Assembly (NCBI GenBank): GCA_015055665.1
Contig: SVHX01000014.1
Coordinates: forward strand, 1 to 41,775
Length of the DNA: 41,775 nucleotides
DNA from: Clostridiales bacterium
GTDB lineage: Bacteria > Bacillota > Clostridia > Christensenellales > UBA1242
Direction: 5' to 3'
Below the pieces are notes generated by a model. It was given only the letters and a program-made list of their open reading frames with translations. It ran no database searches and had not been told where the DNA came from. A program made the position numbers and the translations under genes. Shown piece after piece: positions 25,471 to 32,337 of the stretch (positions are counted from its first letter, which is position 1; every line of letters starts with the position of its first letter).

Positions 25471-26136
25471 TTATTTCTCGCTGGAGTAGCTATCTTTCTC
25501 GGTACTAACTACTAGGTGGGCTGTTTCGCTAGCTCTTTCGCGTTGGCGAAGTGTGTCTTTGCGTTCTCGGTCAATCTTAAATTTGCCAATAATGTGGCGG
25601 TGGATTTTGTCGTGATCTTTGATAAATCTATTACGAGTAATGCGTTCTGGTCTTGAAGGCAAGACATCATCTTGATCTTTGCTCTTGTAGCTGGTATTGT
25701 ATGCAATGCATAGCGAGTTGAGCTCTGACAATGTGTATTGAGGTTTGCCATTGTGAATATGCTCGCTATCCATGTTATCTCCAATGTAAGAGCTATTGTC
25801 TGTATTAATGGTAATAACGCAGTCAGCTTCTCTTGCTTCGTTGATCTTGTGTTCGATTGCGCAGTCGTATATTTCGCCCATTTTCTTTCCGGTAAGCTTG
25901 ATAGCTTTGGTCGAATTACTAGTTGTATCTGCTATATAAAAGTAGTCCATATGAGAACACGAACATTGGTGGCCTCTGATTTGGGTCTGTTCCTGACGTA
26001 CAAGTGCATAGACATCAGAAGAATTGTATATAAAGGGGATATCTAAAATTTCGGTAGTTGGTTTTAGTTTGAATTCGCTTGATGCTTTAGTTTTATTGTA
26101 CTTACGTAAAAACTTAAACATATTAGATTTTATCAT
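25471..26136 (-). CDS. Unknown protein, about 221 residues
   Basis: I do not recognise a family. The protein is hydrophilic with no signal peptide or membrane helix. The first 30 residues are basic, and a compact middle part holds one notable cluster (HQCSCSHMDYFYI, about residues 55-67) with closely spaced Cys and His that might bind metal. The last 60 residues are rich in Arg, Lys, Glu and Asp and probably form a charged helix or tail. GGAGATAAAGTT precedes the ATG and supports this start. It is a single gene, convergent with recF and sharing its terminator. Likely lineage-restricted. Confidence 0.7.
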   Translation of the reverse strand: MIKSNMFKFLRKYNKTKASSEFKLKPTTEILDIPFIYNSSDVYALVRQEQTQIRGHQCSCSHMDYFYIADTTSNSTKAIKLTGKKMGEIYDCAIEHKINEAREADCVITINTDNSSYIGDNMDSEHIHNGKPQYTLSELNSLCIAYNTSYKSKDQDDVLPSRPERITRNRFIKDHDKIHRHIIGKFKIDRERKDTLRQRERASETAHLVVSTEKDSYSSEK

Positions 26137-26345
26137 AACTTTATCTCCACGATAGGTATATATTTATATAAAAATTGTATCATGAGATATAAGGTATGTC
26201 AATACCCAAATTAAATAAGGGTTTACAATGTTATGCAACATAATAACATTATTTAATGAAAATATATATTAATATAATTAATTATATAGTAATAAAGCAA
26301 GTTGAGAAATTACCTAAAAATAAAGAAAATTTTGAATAAAAACTA

Positions 26346-26374
26346 TTGCAAAATATTTTTTTATGTGTTAACAT
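26346..26374 (+). promoter_or_regulatory. Promoter of small transcript
   Basis: TTGCAA, a 17-base spacer and TAACAT lie 28 bases upstream of the small ORF at 26402. With the terminator at 26573 it defines a transcript of roughly 230 nt. Confidence 0.6.
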
Positions 26375-26401
26375 AATAAAAAAACAAGGAGAAAAACTAT
26401 C

Positions 26402-26491
26402 GTGAAACAAGTTATGTTTGTTCAACTACTAGTGTCAGAAGAAATGACTATTGGATATGACAATAGCCATAGACTTTTGTGTACGGTGTAA
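26402..26491 (+). CDS. Possible 29-residue peptide (small ORF)
   Basis: A GTG-initiated frame of 29 codons ending in TAA, preceded by AAGGAG (26386-26391), 10 bases from the start. The predicted peptide has a short hydrophobic centre (MFVQLLV) and a polar remainder, with one Cys near the end. It has its own promoter and terminator and no longer frame overlaps it. It could be a real micropeptide, a leader peptide, or chance translation inside a small regulatory RNA. The well-placed ribosome binding site is the main support. The rest of the gap 26137-26676 holds only this unit and the promoter of the next gene. Confidence 0.4.
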   Translation: MKQVMFVQLLVSEEMTIGYDNSHRLLCTV

Positions 26492-26572
26492 CAAATATAG
26501 TTTGGTAAGCGAAGTAAAATAATTTTACAAAAAGTAAAAATATAATATTAATCAATGCTAAAAACAATATTG

Positions 26573-26609
26573 AAGAACACTAACACAAAAGTAGGTTGGT
26601 GTTCTTTTT
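26573..26609 (+). terminator. Terminator of small transcript
   Basis: AAGAACACTAAC/GTTGGTGTTCTT, a 12-bp stem with one G-T pair, is followed by a T run. Confidence 0.8.
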
Positions 26610-26648
26610 GCTATATTGGTAAATTTTTTATGCCAAGTGTGATGATTG

Positions 26649-26657
26649 TGTTATAAT
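26649..26657 (+). promoter_or_regulatory. Extended -10 promoter for ABC-exporter operon
   Basis: TGTTATAAT (TGn plus a perfect TATAAT) lies 19 bases before the start codon at 26677. The -35 region is poor. Confidence 0.6.
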
Positions 26658-26676
26658 GAAGAAAAGGAGATAATTT

Positions 26677-27123
26677 ATGAGAAATACATTATTAAAAGAT
26701 ATTGTGTTAAATATGCAACCGGAGTGTCCTGAAGAATATCTTAGAAGTGGAGGTACCGAGGCTATTATTTGTGATAGGGCGGGACTGAAGTATATAGCTG
26801 CTGAGCCACTTGTTAGAGGAATTGAGTATTTGTATGATCTTAATGTTCAGACCGAGGCTTGCGGCCGAAATGGTGCTGGTGAGATGGGCATATCTTGCAA
26901 TTACGAAACTCTTGATGAAAACAATAAGGCAATTGTGGATAAGTATCTAGAGAGAAAGGGGAAATCGATTGTATTGCCGACTAATGATCATGTAGCAAGT
27001 ACAAGATTTCGTATATCTATAGATGTAGATGATGAGGTTGATACCGTTGAATCTGCAGAGGCAAGGCTAATGGACGAGATATATAGTATACATTATGTAA
27101 TGTTGCTAACGCAACTCGTGTGA
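26677..27123 (+). pseudogene. Unknown gene, 5' part, cut by repeat insertion
   Basis: About 137 codons of native sequence with a good ribosome binding site (AAGGAG) and an extended -10 promoter. The last 11 or so codons (from 27087) and the TGA stop come from the inserted hairpin repeat. The protein is soluble and acidic, with no motif I recognise. Downstream of the repeat another frame (27248-27463) encodes plausible protein without a proper start. The simplest reading is one gene of roughly 210 codons split by the element. It stands directly upstream of a three-gene ABC exporter and may originally have belonged to that operon. The truncated N-terminal part may still be made. Confidence 0.65.
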
Positions 27124-27212
27124 TTTTCATCACACAGGCAAAAAATTGCCTATTACAATAGTGAAATTGTCGTCAGTTCAATTCAAATATTGCTCCGCAC
27201 TGCTTGCTTGAA
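27087..27212 (+). repeat. Hairpin-rich repeat, copy 2
   Basis: The reverse complement of 1-126 with three mismatches. Successive hairpins are GTTGC/GCAAC, GTGTGA/TCACAC and AGGCAA/TTGCCT. It may extend to about 27240, where TCCTATA/TATAGGA forms another palindrome, but copy 1 is cut off by the window so the right boundary cannot be fixed. It lies inside an otherwise open gene, showing that the unit moves or is inserted. Confidence 0.85.
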
Positions 27213-27247
27213 CTTCCTATATTATAGGACTTCGGAAGCAAGATGTT

Positions 27248-27463
27248 TTGTTTGGCACTAAAACAATTGAGAGTGAACGAGCGTTTCTACTTTCGCTGGG
27301 GTTGAATCTGACAGATGAAGAAATGATTAAAGATCAAGAAAGTCTTGGTAGGGTAATTGATGGGGAAACAATCTGGCTTAGCCAAGAGTTATATAATAAG
27401 CATCTAGAATATATTGCAGAGAAAGATGCTGATGAAAATATGCTATGTAAGGAGGAGAATTAA
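27248..27463 (+). pseudogene. Unknown gene, 3' part, beyond repeat insertion
   Basis: An open frame of 71 codons whose only start option is TTG, without a ribosome binding site. Its frame differs from that of the 5' part. The sequence is rich in Glu and Leu and looks like a genuine helical protein tail. It ends exactly one base before the ATG of the ABC ATPase gene, and its last codons supply that gene's GGAGGAG ribosome binding site. This fits the end of the original first operon gene. Confidence 0.6.
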
Positions 27464-28444
27464 ATGAACGTAATAGAGGTTAATAATCTTAGAAAGGAAT
27501 TTGTAAGTAAGAAAAAGAGAGTAAAAGAAAATGGAAAGACTTCGCTATTTAAGAAAGACAAGGTTATTAAACGTGCAGTAGATGATATATCTTTCTGTGT
27601 TAATGAGGGTGAGGCTCTTGCCTTTATAGGGCCAAATGGTGCAGGTAAGTCTACAACAATCAAGATGTTAACTGGTATACTTTATCCAACTAGCGGGTCG
27701 GTTAAAGTTATGGGGTTAGATCCGAGCAAGGATAGGATAAAATTGTCTTATCAGATAGGAACTGTATTTGGTCAGAAGGAGCAACTATGGGTGCATTTGA
27801 GTGCAATGGATAACTTTAAGTTTTTTGGAGCGATATATGATATCCGCAAAGAAAAATTAGAAAAGAGAATCAAAGAGCTTGCGGACTTATTTGAGGTAAA
27901 TGAATTTATTAACCAGCCTGTTAAGAGTTTAAGTTTAGGTCAGAGGATGAAGTGTGAGATGATTGCAAGTCTAATACATGAGCCTAAGGTATTGTTCTTT
28001 GATGAGCCAACTATTGGTCTAGATCCAATTGCCAAAGAAACTCTAAGAAAATTAATTAAGAAGATTAACAAAGAACTTAATACGACCATTATATTTACAT
28101 CTCATGATGTAGGAGATATCGAAGAGGTTTGTAAGAGGGTAATCATAATTAACGATGGAAAGATTGTTCTTGATGACAGCATGAAGAATCTTAAATATCA
28201 TTATCTTAACAAGAAGATAATCGAAGTTAATATGAAGAATAATATAAAAATCGAGAAGACTGCTGGTGTACAGGTTATCAAGTCTAAGGATACTCTATAC
28301 AAGATTGAGGCAGATCTTAACCAAACTACAATGGCTGATGTAATGAAGCTATTTAATCCAGATGATATTCAGGATATAACAATCTCTTCGACTCCGCTTG
28401 AAGAGATAATCAAAGATATCTACAAAAGGAGGGAACATGAATAA
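27464..28444 (+). CDS. ABC-2 type exporter, ATP-binding protein (COG4586-like)
   Basis: A 326-residue ATPase of a drug or lipid-type exporter. Walker A GPNGAGKSTT (about residues 63-72), Q-loop near IGTVFGQKEQLW, signature SLGQRMKCEM, Walker B VLFFDEPTIGLDP and switch His in TSHDVGDIEE are all in order. The N-terminal 40 residues are Lys-rich (FVSKKKRVKENG), and the GQKEQLWVHLSAMDNF segment is typical of the COG4586 subgroup that pairs with COG4587 and COG3694 permeases. A C-terminal domain of about 80 residues follows. The start codon abuts the upstream stop, and its stop overlaps the next gene by 8 bases, indicating tight coupling. Substrate not determinable. Confidence 0.93.
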   Translation: MNVIEVNNLRKEFVSKKKRVKENGKTSLFKKDKVIKRAVDDISFCVNEGEALAFIGPNGAGKSTTIKMLTGILYPTSGSVKVMGLDPSKDRIKLSYQIGTVFGQKEQLWVHLSAMDNFKFFGAIYDIRKEKLEKRIKELADLFEVNEFINQPVKSLSLGQRMKCEMIASLIHEPKVLFFDEPTIGLDPIAKETLRKLIKKINKELNTTIIFTSHDVGDIEEVCKRVIIINDGKIVLDDSMKNLKYHYLNKKIIEVNMKNNIKIEKTAGVQVIKSKDTLYKIEADLNQTTMADVMKLFNPDDIQDITISSTPLEEIIKDIYKRREHE

Positions 28445-29234
28445 GTATATAACTGTATTTAAGACAGGCTTTAAGCAAGAGAAAGATGCCATCTTTGATA
28501 CACTGATGAGATGTATAATTTTCTTTGTAATAATGTATGTTATGATACAGCTTTGGTCGTTTATATACGGAGATAGTGGGACATCTCAAATTATTAATGG
28601 GTACTCTCTTAACTCTATGATATGGTATCTATTAATAGGTGAGTGTATTATTAATTCGGCAAGAACTAATAAGATAGTAAGGGGTATAAGTAACGAGATC
28701 AAGACTGGTGGTATTACATACAAACTTAACAAGCCATACAACTACTATTTGTACACAATAAGTGACTTTATGTCAAAAAGTGCGTTCCTTGTGTTATTTA
28801 CTGTACCAACAACAATAATTATTGGACTTGTATTCGTAGGCGTGCCTGATGGTTTTGTGTGGTATACAATATTCCCTTGTGCCTTGGCTATAATCATGTC
28901 TATAGTAATTAGCTGGGCAATGTACGGAATAGTTGGATTGCTTGCTTTCTGGATACAAGATGCTACTCCTCTTTATTGGGTTGTTAGCAAGACGGTAATG
29001 TTATTGGGTATGTTCTTCCCGGTTGATTTCTTTCCTACATGGTTGCAACCGGTAATTAAGTATAGTCCAATTTACTCGTTGATGTCGGGGCCTGCTAGTT
29101 TGGTGGCACAATTTAGTTGGGAGAACTTTGGTCGAGTAATTATGGCGCAGAGCGTATGGCTTGTAGTTATATTGTGTCTAGGGTTATTGGTATTTAAAAT
29201 TGGTAAAAGGAGGGTTGCTAGTAATGGTGGCTAA
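28437..29234 (+). CDS. ABC-2 type exporter permease (COG4587-like)
   Basis: A 265-residue integral membrane protein with about six hydrophobic segments (near residues 25-45, 60-75, 110-135, 140-170, 180-200 and 230-255). It starts at an ATG overlapping the end of the ATPase gene, with AGGAGG just before. The FWIQDATPLYWVV and GMFFPVDFFPTWLQP stretches are characteristic of this permease family. It should form a heterodimer with the next permease and be powered by the upstream ATPase. Confidence 0.88.
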   Translation: MNKYITVFKTGFKQEKDAIFDTLMRCIIFFVIMYVMIQLWSFIYGDSGTSQIINGYSLNSMIWYLLIGECIINSARTNKIVRGISNEIKTGGITYKLNKPYNYYLYTISDFMSKSAFLVLFTVPTTIIIGLVFVGVPDGFVWYTIFPCALAIIMSIVISWAMYGIVGLLAFWIQDATPLYWVVSKTVMLLGMFFPVDFFPTWLQPVIKYSPIYSLMSGPASLVAQFSWENFGRVIMAQSVWLVVILCLGLLVFKIGKRRVASNGG

Positions 29235-30012
29235 AAATTTAGGACTTATATTTAAATATTTTAATCTTAATATTCGTAAAGCTTATCAGTACAAGACATC
29301 TTTCTTTATGAGTATTATTATGATGATATGCAACAATGCTTTCTTTATAATTCAGTGGTTAATAATATTTAGTGTTACAGATAGAATTGGCAACTATGGA
29401 TTTGAGGAAGTGATGTTGCTATGGGCATTGAGTGCTGGAACATATGGTGTTGCCCACGTATTCTTTGAGGGAGCATTTAATATAGGCAGTCTAGTATACG
29501 AAGGAAAGTTAGATGTGTATCTAACTCAGCCTAAGAGTGTGCTTATTAATCTAATATGCTCGGAGAGTAGTATCTCTGCAATTGGAGATCTATTATATAC
29601 CTTTATAGCTCTAGCTATTGCTGGTGCTCCATGGTGGTGGTATCTTGCTATTATACCTGTAAGCATAGTGGGCGGAATAATATATGTTGCGGTTGTTACT
29701 TGTTTTCAGACATTAAGCTTTTATGTTAAGCGTGGATCGTCTATTGCAGATATGATAAATTCGGCAGTAACAATGTTTGGGAATTACCCACCAATTATAT
29801 TTAATTCGGTTGTTAAGGTGATATTATTTACAATCGTTCCTTGCGGGTTTATGATATTTGTACCTGCAGAGAATTTGTTTTTAGGATTCAATATTTGGTG
29901 GATATTAGGCATGATTGGATTTGCTGTAATAACAACTATTCTTGCATTTATTCTATTTAAACGAGGATTACGAAAATACAATTCTGGATCGCTAATGGGC
30001 GGAAGGTTGTAG
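29224..30012 (+). CDS. ABC-2 type exporter permease (COG3694-like)
   Basis: A 262-residue membrane protein, the third gene of the exporter. The longest frame begins at 29200, but GGAGG at 29209-29213 is correctly spaced for ATG 29224 (first residues MVAKNLG), so that start is chosen; it overlaps the previous stop by 11 bases. About six membrane helices are visible. An N-terminal FKYFNLNIRKAYQYKTSFF segment and a conserved YEGKLDVYLTQP loop match COG3694 permeases. A terminator follows at 30021-30070, closing the operon. Confidence 0.88.
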   Translation: MVAKNLGLIFKYFNLNIRKAYQYKTSFFMSIIMMICNNAFFIIQWLIIFSVTDRIGNYGFEEVMLLWALSAGTYGVAHVFFEGAFNIGSLVYEGKLDVYLTQPKSVLINLICSESSISAIGDLLYTFIALAIAGAPWWWYLAIIPVSIVGGIIYVAVVTCFQTLSFYVKRGSSIADMINSAVTMFGNYPPIIFNSVVKVILFTIVPCGFMIFVPAENLFLGFNIWWILGMIGFAVITTILAFILFKRGLRKYNSGSLMGGRL

Positions 30013-30020
30013 AATAAAAA

Positions 30021-30070
30021 AATAAGAGTGGAATTTGAAACATAGGGGTGTTTTGTCCGCTCTTATTTTT
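30021..30070 (+). terminator. Terminator of exporter operon
   Basis: AATAAGAGTGGA/TCCGCTCTTATT, a 12-bp stem with one G-T pair and a 23-base loop, is followed by a T run. Confidence 0.8.
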
Positions 30071-30103
30071 ATTTAATATTTATTAGCATACTATTATTTG
30101 TTG

Positions 30104-30112
30104 TGGTATAAT
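30104..30112 (+). promoter_or_regulatory. Extended -10 promoter of 37-residue peptide
   Basis: TGGTATAAT, with a TGn extension, lies 16 bases before the start codon at 30129, so the leader would be very short. Confidence 0.5.
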
Positions 30113-30128
30113 AATAATGGAGGATGTC

Positions 30129-30242
30129 ATGAAAACTTGGCGAGGATATAATTTGTTAGACCTATTCCTTATTGGGCTAGGTGTTGTAGTTGTTACAACA
30201 TCTGGTATTTTGTTTGGTTCTAAGTTGTTTGGATTAAACTAG
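30129..30242 (+). CDS. Small membrane peptide, 37 residues
   Basis: An ATG frame of 37 codons with an excellent ribosome binding site (GGAGG, 30119-30123, spacing 5), an extended -10 promoter and a terminator about 40 bases later. The peptide has a short charged N-terminus (MKTWRGYN), then a hydrophobic stretch of about 22 residues (LLDLFLIGLGVVVVTTSGILF) and a short tail. This is the layout of a single-pass small membrane protein. No family is recognised. Independent signals on both sides make it likely to be real despite its size. Confidence 0.6.
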   Translation: MKTWRGYNLLDLFLIGLGVVVVTTSGILFGSKLFGLN

Positions 30243-30280
30243 AGAAGAAACAAAAGCAAGATAATATCAATTAGGTATTA

Positions 30281-30323
30281 AAAAAAAGACTTTATCAATA
30301 TTTTGAGATAAAGCCTTTTTTTG
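30281..30323. terminator. Bidirectional terminator
   Basis: GACTTTATC/GATAAAGCC (one mismatch) is flanked by A7 and T7. It serves the small peptide gene and the convergent alcohol dehydrogenase. Confidence 0.8.
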
Positions 30324-30338
30324 TTTAGTTTAATGAAT

Positions 30339-31493
30339 TTACATAGCACTATGGAATAACTCAATAAAGTCTTCAAGAGATACTTCTCTTGGGTTGCCTG
30401 GCATGCAAGGATCTTGCATAGCTTTTTCGGCAAGCATAGGTATATCTTCTTCCTTACATCCTGTATCTCTTACTCTTTGAGTAACTCCTACCGATCTAGA
30501 TAGTTCCTCGATCATCCATACAAATGTATTAATAACATCTTGGTCGTTAAGATGAAGAGCATCTGGGCGACCAATGTGGCATAGGATTTCGCGGAATCTA
30601 TCTGCACACACAACACCATTAAATCTCATAACAGTAGGTAGCAATATTGCATTAGCTACTCCATGAGGGGTATCATACACAGCACCTAACTGGTGTGCCA
30701 TTGAGTGAACAATTCCAAGACCTACATTGCTAAAGCCCATGCCTGCAATGTACTGAGCCAAAGCCATGTTTTCGATAGCTTGAGGATCTTTTTCGTTAAC
30801 GGCTTTTGCAAGGTTTGCAAAGATTAGCTCGATTGCACGCATATGGAACATATCTGCCATGGTGTTATGACCTTTGGTAATGTATCCTTCAACCGCATGA
30901 GTAAGTGCGTCAAGACCAGTTGCAGCTGCGGTGTGAGGTGGAAGAGTTTCCATAAGCTCGCTATCTACAATTGCTACTACTGGGATATCATGAGGATCAA
31001 CGCATACCATTTTGATGCCTCTTTTTTCATCTGTAATAACATAATTAATAGTTACTTCGGCAGCAGTACCGTGAGTTGTTGGTAGGGCAATAAGTGGCAT
31101 ACCTTTGTTTTTGGTATTGCTAAGTCCGTTAAGAGAAACTACGTCGACTCTTTCTGGATTAGCCATGATTACAGACACTCCTTTAGCTGTATCTATAACC
31201 GATCCGCCACCAACAGCAACAATTACATCTGCTTTAGCACGCTTGCATGCCTTGATGCCATCTAAAACATTTTGGATGGTTGGATTTGGTTTAATATCAG
31301 AAAATGTTGAATAACTTATCTTAGCTTTTAGCAACATATCCGAGATTTTTTTAGCAACGCCACACTCAATAAGTGTTTGGTCGGTTACTAATAATACTTT
31401 GGTGAATCCGCGGCTCTTGATCTCGTTTACAAGCTCAGTTCTGCAACCTTTGCCAAAGTATGATGTTTCGTTAAGAACGAATTTTTGTGACAT
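30339..31493 (-). CDS. fucO: Iron-containing alcohol dehydrogenase, lactaldehyde reductase type
   Basis: A 384-residue group III Fe-dependent dehydrogenase. Landmarks are GGGSVIDTAKG (NAD binding), PTTHGTAAEVTINYVITDE, VCVDPHDIPVVA, GLDALTHAVEGYI, GMGFSNVGLGIVHSMAHQLG and DTPHGVANAILLP; the last three supply the Asp and His iron ligands. Similarity to E. coli FucO runs through the whole length, including FGKG near the N-terminus and the C-terminal GNPRE, so reduction of lactaldehyde to 1,2-propanediol (or a similar short aldehyde) is the best guess. 1,3-propanediol or butanol dehydrogenase activity cannot be excluded. AAGGAG precedes the ATG. It is a single gene with a structured leader and no sugar-pathway neighbours in view. 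Confidence 0.88.
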   Translation of the reverse strand: MSQKFVLNETSYFGKGCRTELVNEIKSRGFTKVLLVTDQTLIECGVAKKISDMLLKAKISYSTFSDIKPNPTIQNVLDGIKACKRAKADVIVAVGGGSVIDTAKGVSVIMANPERVDVVSLNGLSNTKNKGMPLIALPTTHGTAAEVTINYVITDEKRGIKMVCVDPHDIPVVAIVDSELMETLPPHTAAATGLDALTHAVEGYITKGHNTMADMFHMRAIELIFANLAKAVNEKDPQAIENMALAQYIAGMGFSNVGLGIVHSMAHQLGAVYDTPHGVANAILLPTVMRFNGVVCADRFREILCHIGRPDALHLNDQDVINTFVWMIEELSRSVGVTQRVRDTGCKEEDIPMLAEKAMQDPCMPGNPREVSLEDFIELFHSAM

Positions 31494-31537
31494 TTTTCAC
31501 TCCTTAATATACATATTGTTTTTTTATAGATACTTTC

Positions 31538-31604
31538 ACGAGGGAAAGCGGGCATGATGCTGAGCATGTCTTTGAATTGTTTGCTGCTTTCTCGTCAAGT
31601 AATT
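31538..31604 (-). promoter_or_regulatory. Structured 5' leader of the alcohol dehydrogenase gene
   Basis: On the minus strand the mRNA start region folds as an outer stem (ACGAGAAAGC with GCTTTCCCTCGT, two-base bulge) enclosing an inner ATGCT/AGCAT hairpin and a 17-base unpaired segment. The predicted start of transcription is near 31605, so the structure would be the very 5' end of a 112-nt leader. No known riboswitch consensus is recognised. Confidence 0.5.
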
Positions 31605-31611
31605 TAATTCA

Positions 31612-31640
31612 ATTATACCAGTTAATCTAACCAAAGTAAA
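31612..31640 (-). promoter_or_regulatory. Promoter of the alcohol dehydrogenase gene
   Basis: On the minus strand TTTACT (31640-31635), a 17-base spacer and TATAAT (31617-31612) preceded by TGG (extended -10). Confidence 0.7.
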
Positions 31641-31723
31641 TTTAAATTTAGCGTTTTTAGTAGAATTGTTAGATAAATTTTAAAGGTAAAATTACTCATG
31701 TTAATTAATTTAATAATTCTTAA

Positions 31724-31752
31724 TTGACAACGACATAAATTTGTGGTATATT
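31724..31752 (+). promoter_or_regulatory. Strong promoter before the truncated tRNA-Arg
   Basis: A perfect TTGACA, a 17-base spacer and TATATT lie 59 bases before the tRNA fragment at 31812. It is probably the promoter of the original tRNA gene. Confidence 0.75.
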
Positions 31753-31811
31753 CTAAATGTTTGGTTAATAATAGGTTATTGACTCAAAAACTAATTAAAA
31801 TACAGATATAT

Positions 31812-31861
31812 GTTCTCATAGTTAAACGGATATAACAAGCCCCTCCTAAGGGTCAGTTGTG
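31812..31861 (+). pseudogene. Truncated tRNA-Arg(CCT), 5' part only
   Basis: About 50 bases match the 5' two thirds of a tRNA-Arg: acceptor strand GTTCTCA, D arm with GTTA/TAAC, and anticodon loop CTCCTAA (CCT) in a GCCC/GGGT stem. After the variable region the T arm and the 3' acceptor strand are absent; unrelated sequence follows. A strong promoter stands upstream and a small hairpin downstream, so a once functional gene lost its 3' end. The 3' part of tRNA genes is the usual target of site-specific integrases. Confidence 0.75.
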
Positions 31862-31882
31862 CTTAACTTTGTCTATAAAAAA

Positions 31883-31903
31883 TGCCTATATTAGGCAATT
31901 TTA
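31883..31903 (+). terminator. Hairpin after the tRNA fragment
   Basis: TGCCTA/TAGGCA with a 3-base loop and a T-rich tail. Probably the terminator of the former tRNA gene. Confidence 0.5.
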
Positions 31904-31990
31904 TACAACCCGCTAAAACCAACATAAGAAAAATGTAAAAATTTTGTAAAAAACAGCCTAAAAATGGCCTCAAAACAACCAAAATAGTCT

Positions 31991-32018
31991 TTGCAATATT
32001 TAATTTATGTAATATAAT
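31991..32018 (+). promoter_or_regulatory. Promoter of tRNA-Arg
   Basis: TTGCAA, a 16-base spacer and TATAAT lie 16 bases before the tRNA. Confidence 0.7.
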
Positions 32019-32033
32019 ATTTATATTAAATTT

Positions 32034-32108
32034 GACCTCATAGGTAAAGGGATATACCACAATCCTCCTAAGATTGGATTCCAGGTTCGAGTCCTGGTGG
32101 GGTCACCA
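32034..32108 (+). tRNA. tRNA-Arg (anticodon CCT)
   Basis: A complete 75-base cloverleaf. The acceptor stem is GACCTCA/TGGGGTC (one T-G pair), the D stem is GGTA/TACC, and the anticodon stem CAATC/GATTG has loop CTCCTAA (reads AGG). The T arm is CCAGG/CCTGG with loop TTCGAGT, the discriminator is A, and CCA is encoded. It differs clearly from the truncated tRNA-Arg(CCT) 170 bases upstream in acceptor and anticodon stems, so it is not a duplicate of that gene. Confidence 0.9.
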
Positions 32109-32144
32109 CTAAACTTAATATTCGAGTACAATCTCGTAGACAAG

Positions 32145-32169
32145 AGTCCTGTTTTGACAGGGCTTTTTT
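32145..32169 (+). terminator. Terminator of tRNA-Arg
   Basis: AGTCCTG/CAGGGCT with loop TTTTGA is followed by T6. Confidence 0.85.
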
Positions 32170-32337
32170 CGTGTTTTGAAAAAAGTCAAAAAGTTTCTGC
32201 TAAATTTATTGAAGCCACTTAATGTGTGTTGATAGAAGGATATCTAACATAGGCTAAAACACATTAAATGGATGAATAAGTATTATGGTTATGAAAATGG
32301 AAAAACCACTTTTCATATAACTAAAACAGGAGAAGAA

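Noticed and set aside
31494..31610. T-box or other known riboswitch before the alcohol dehydrogenase
   Set aside because: No T-box sequence, no terminator/antiterminator pair and no familiar conserved core.
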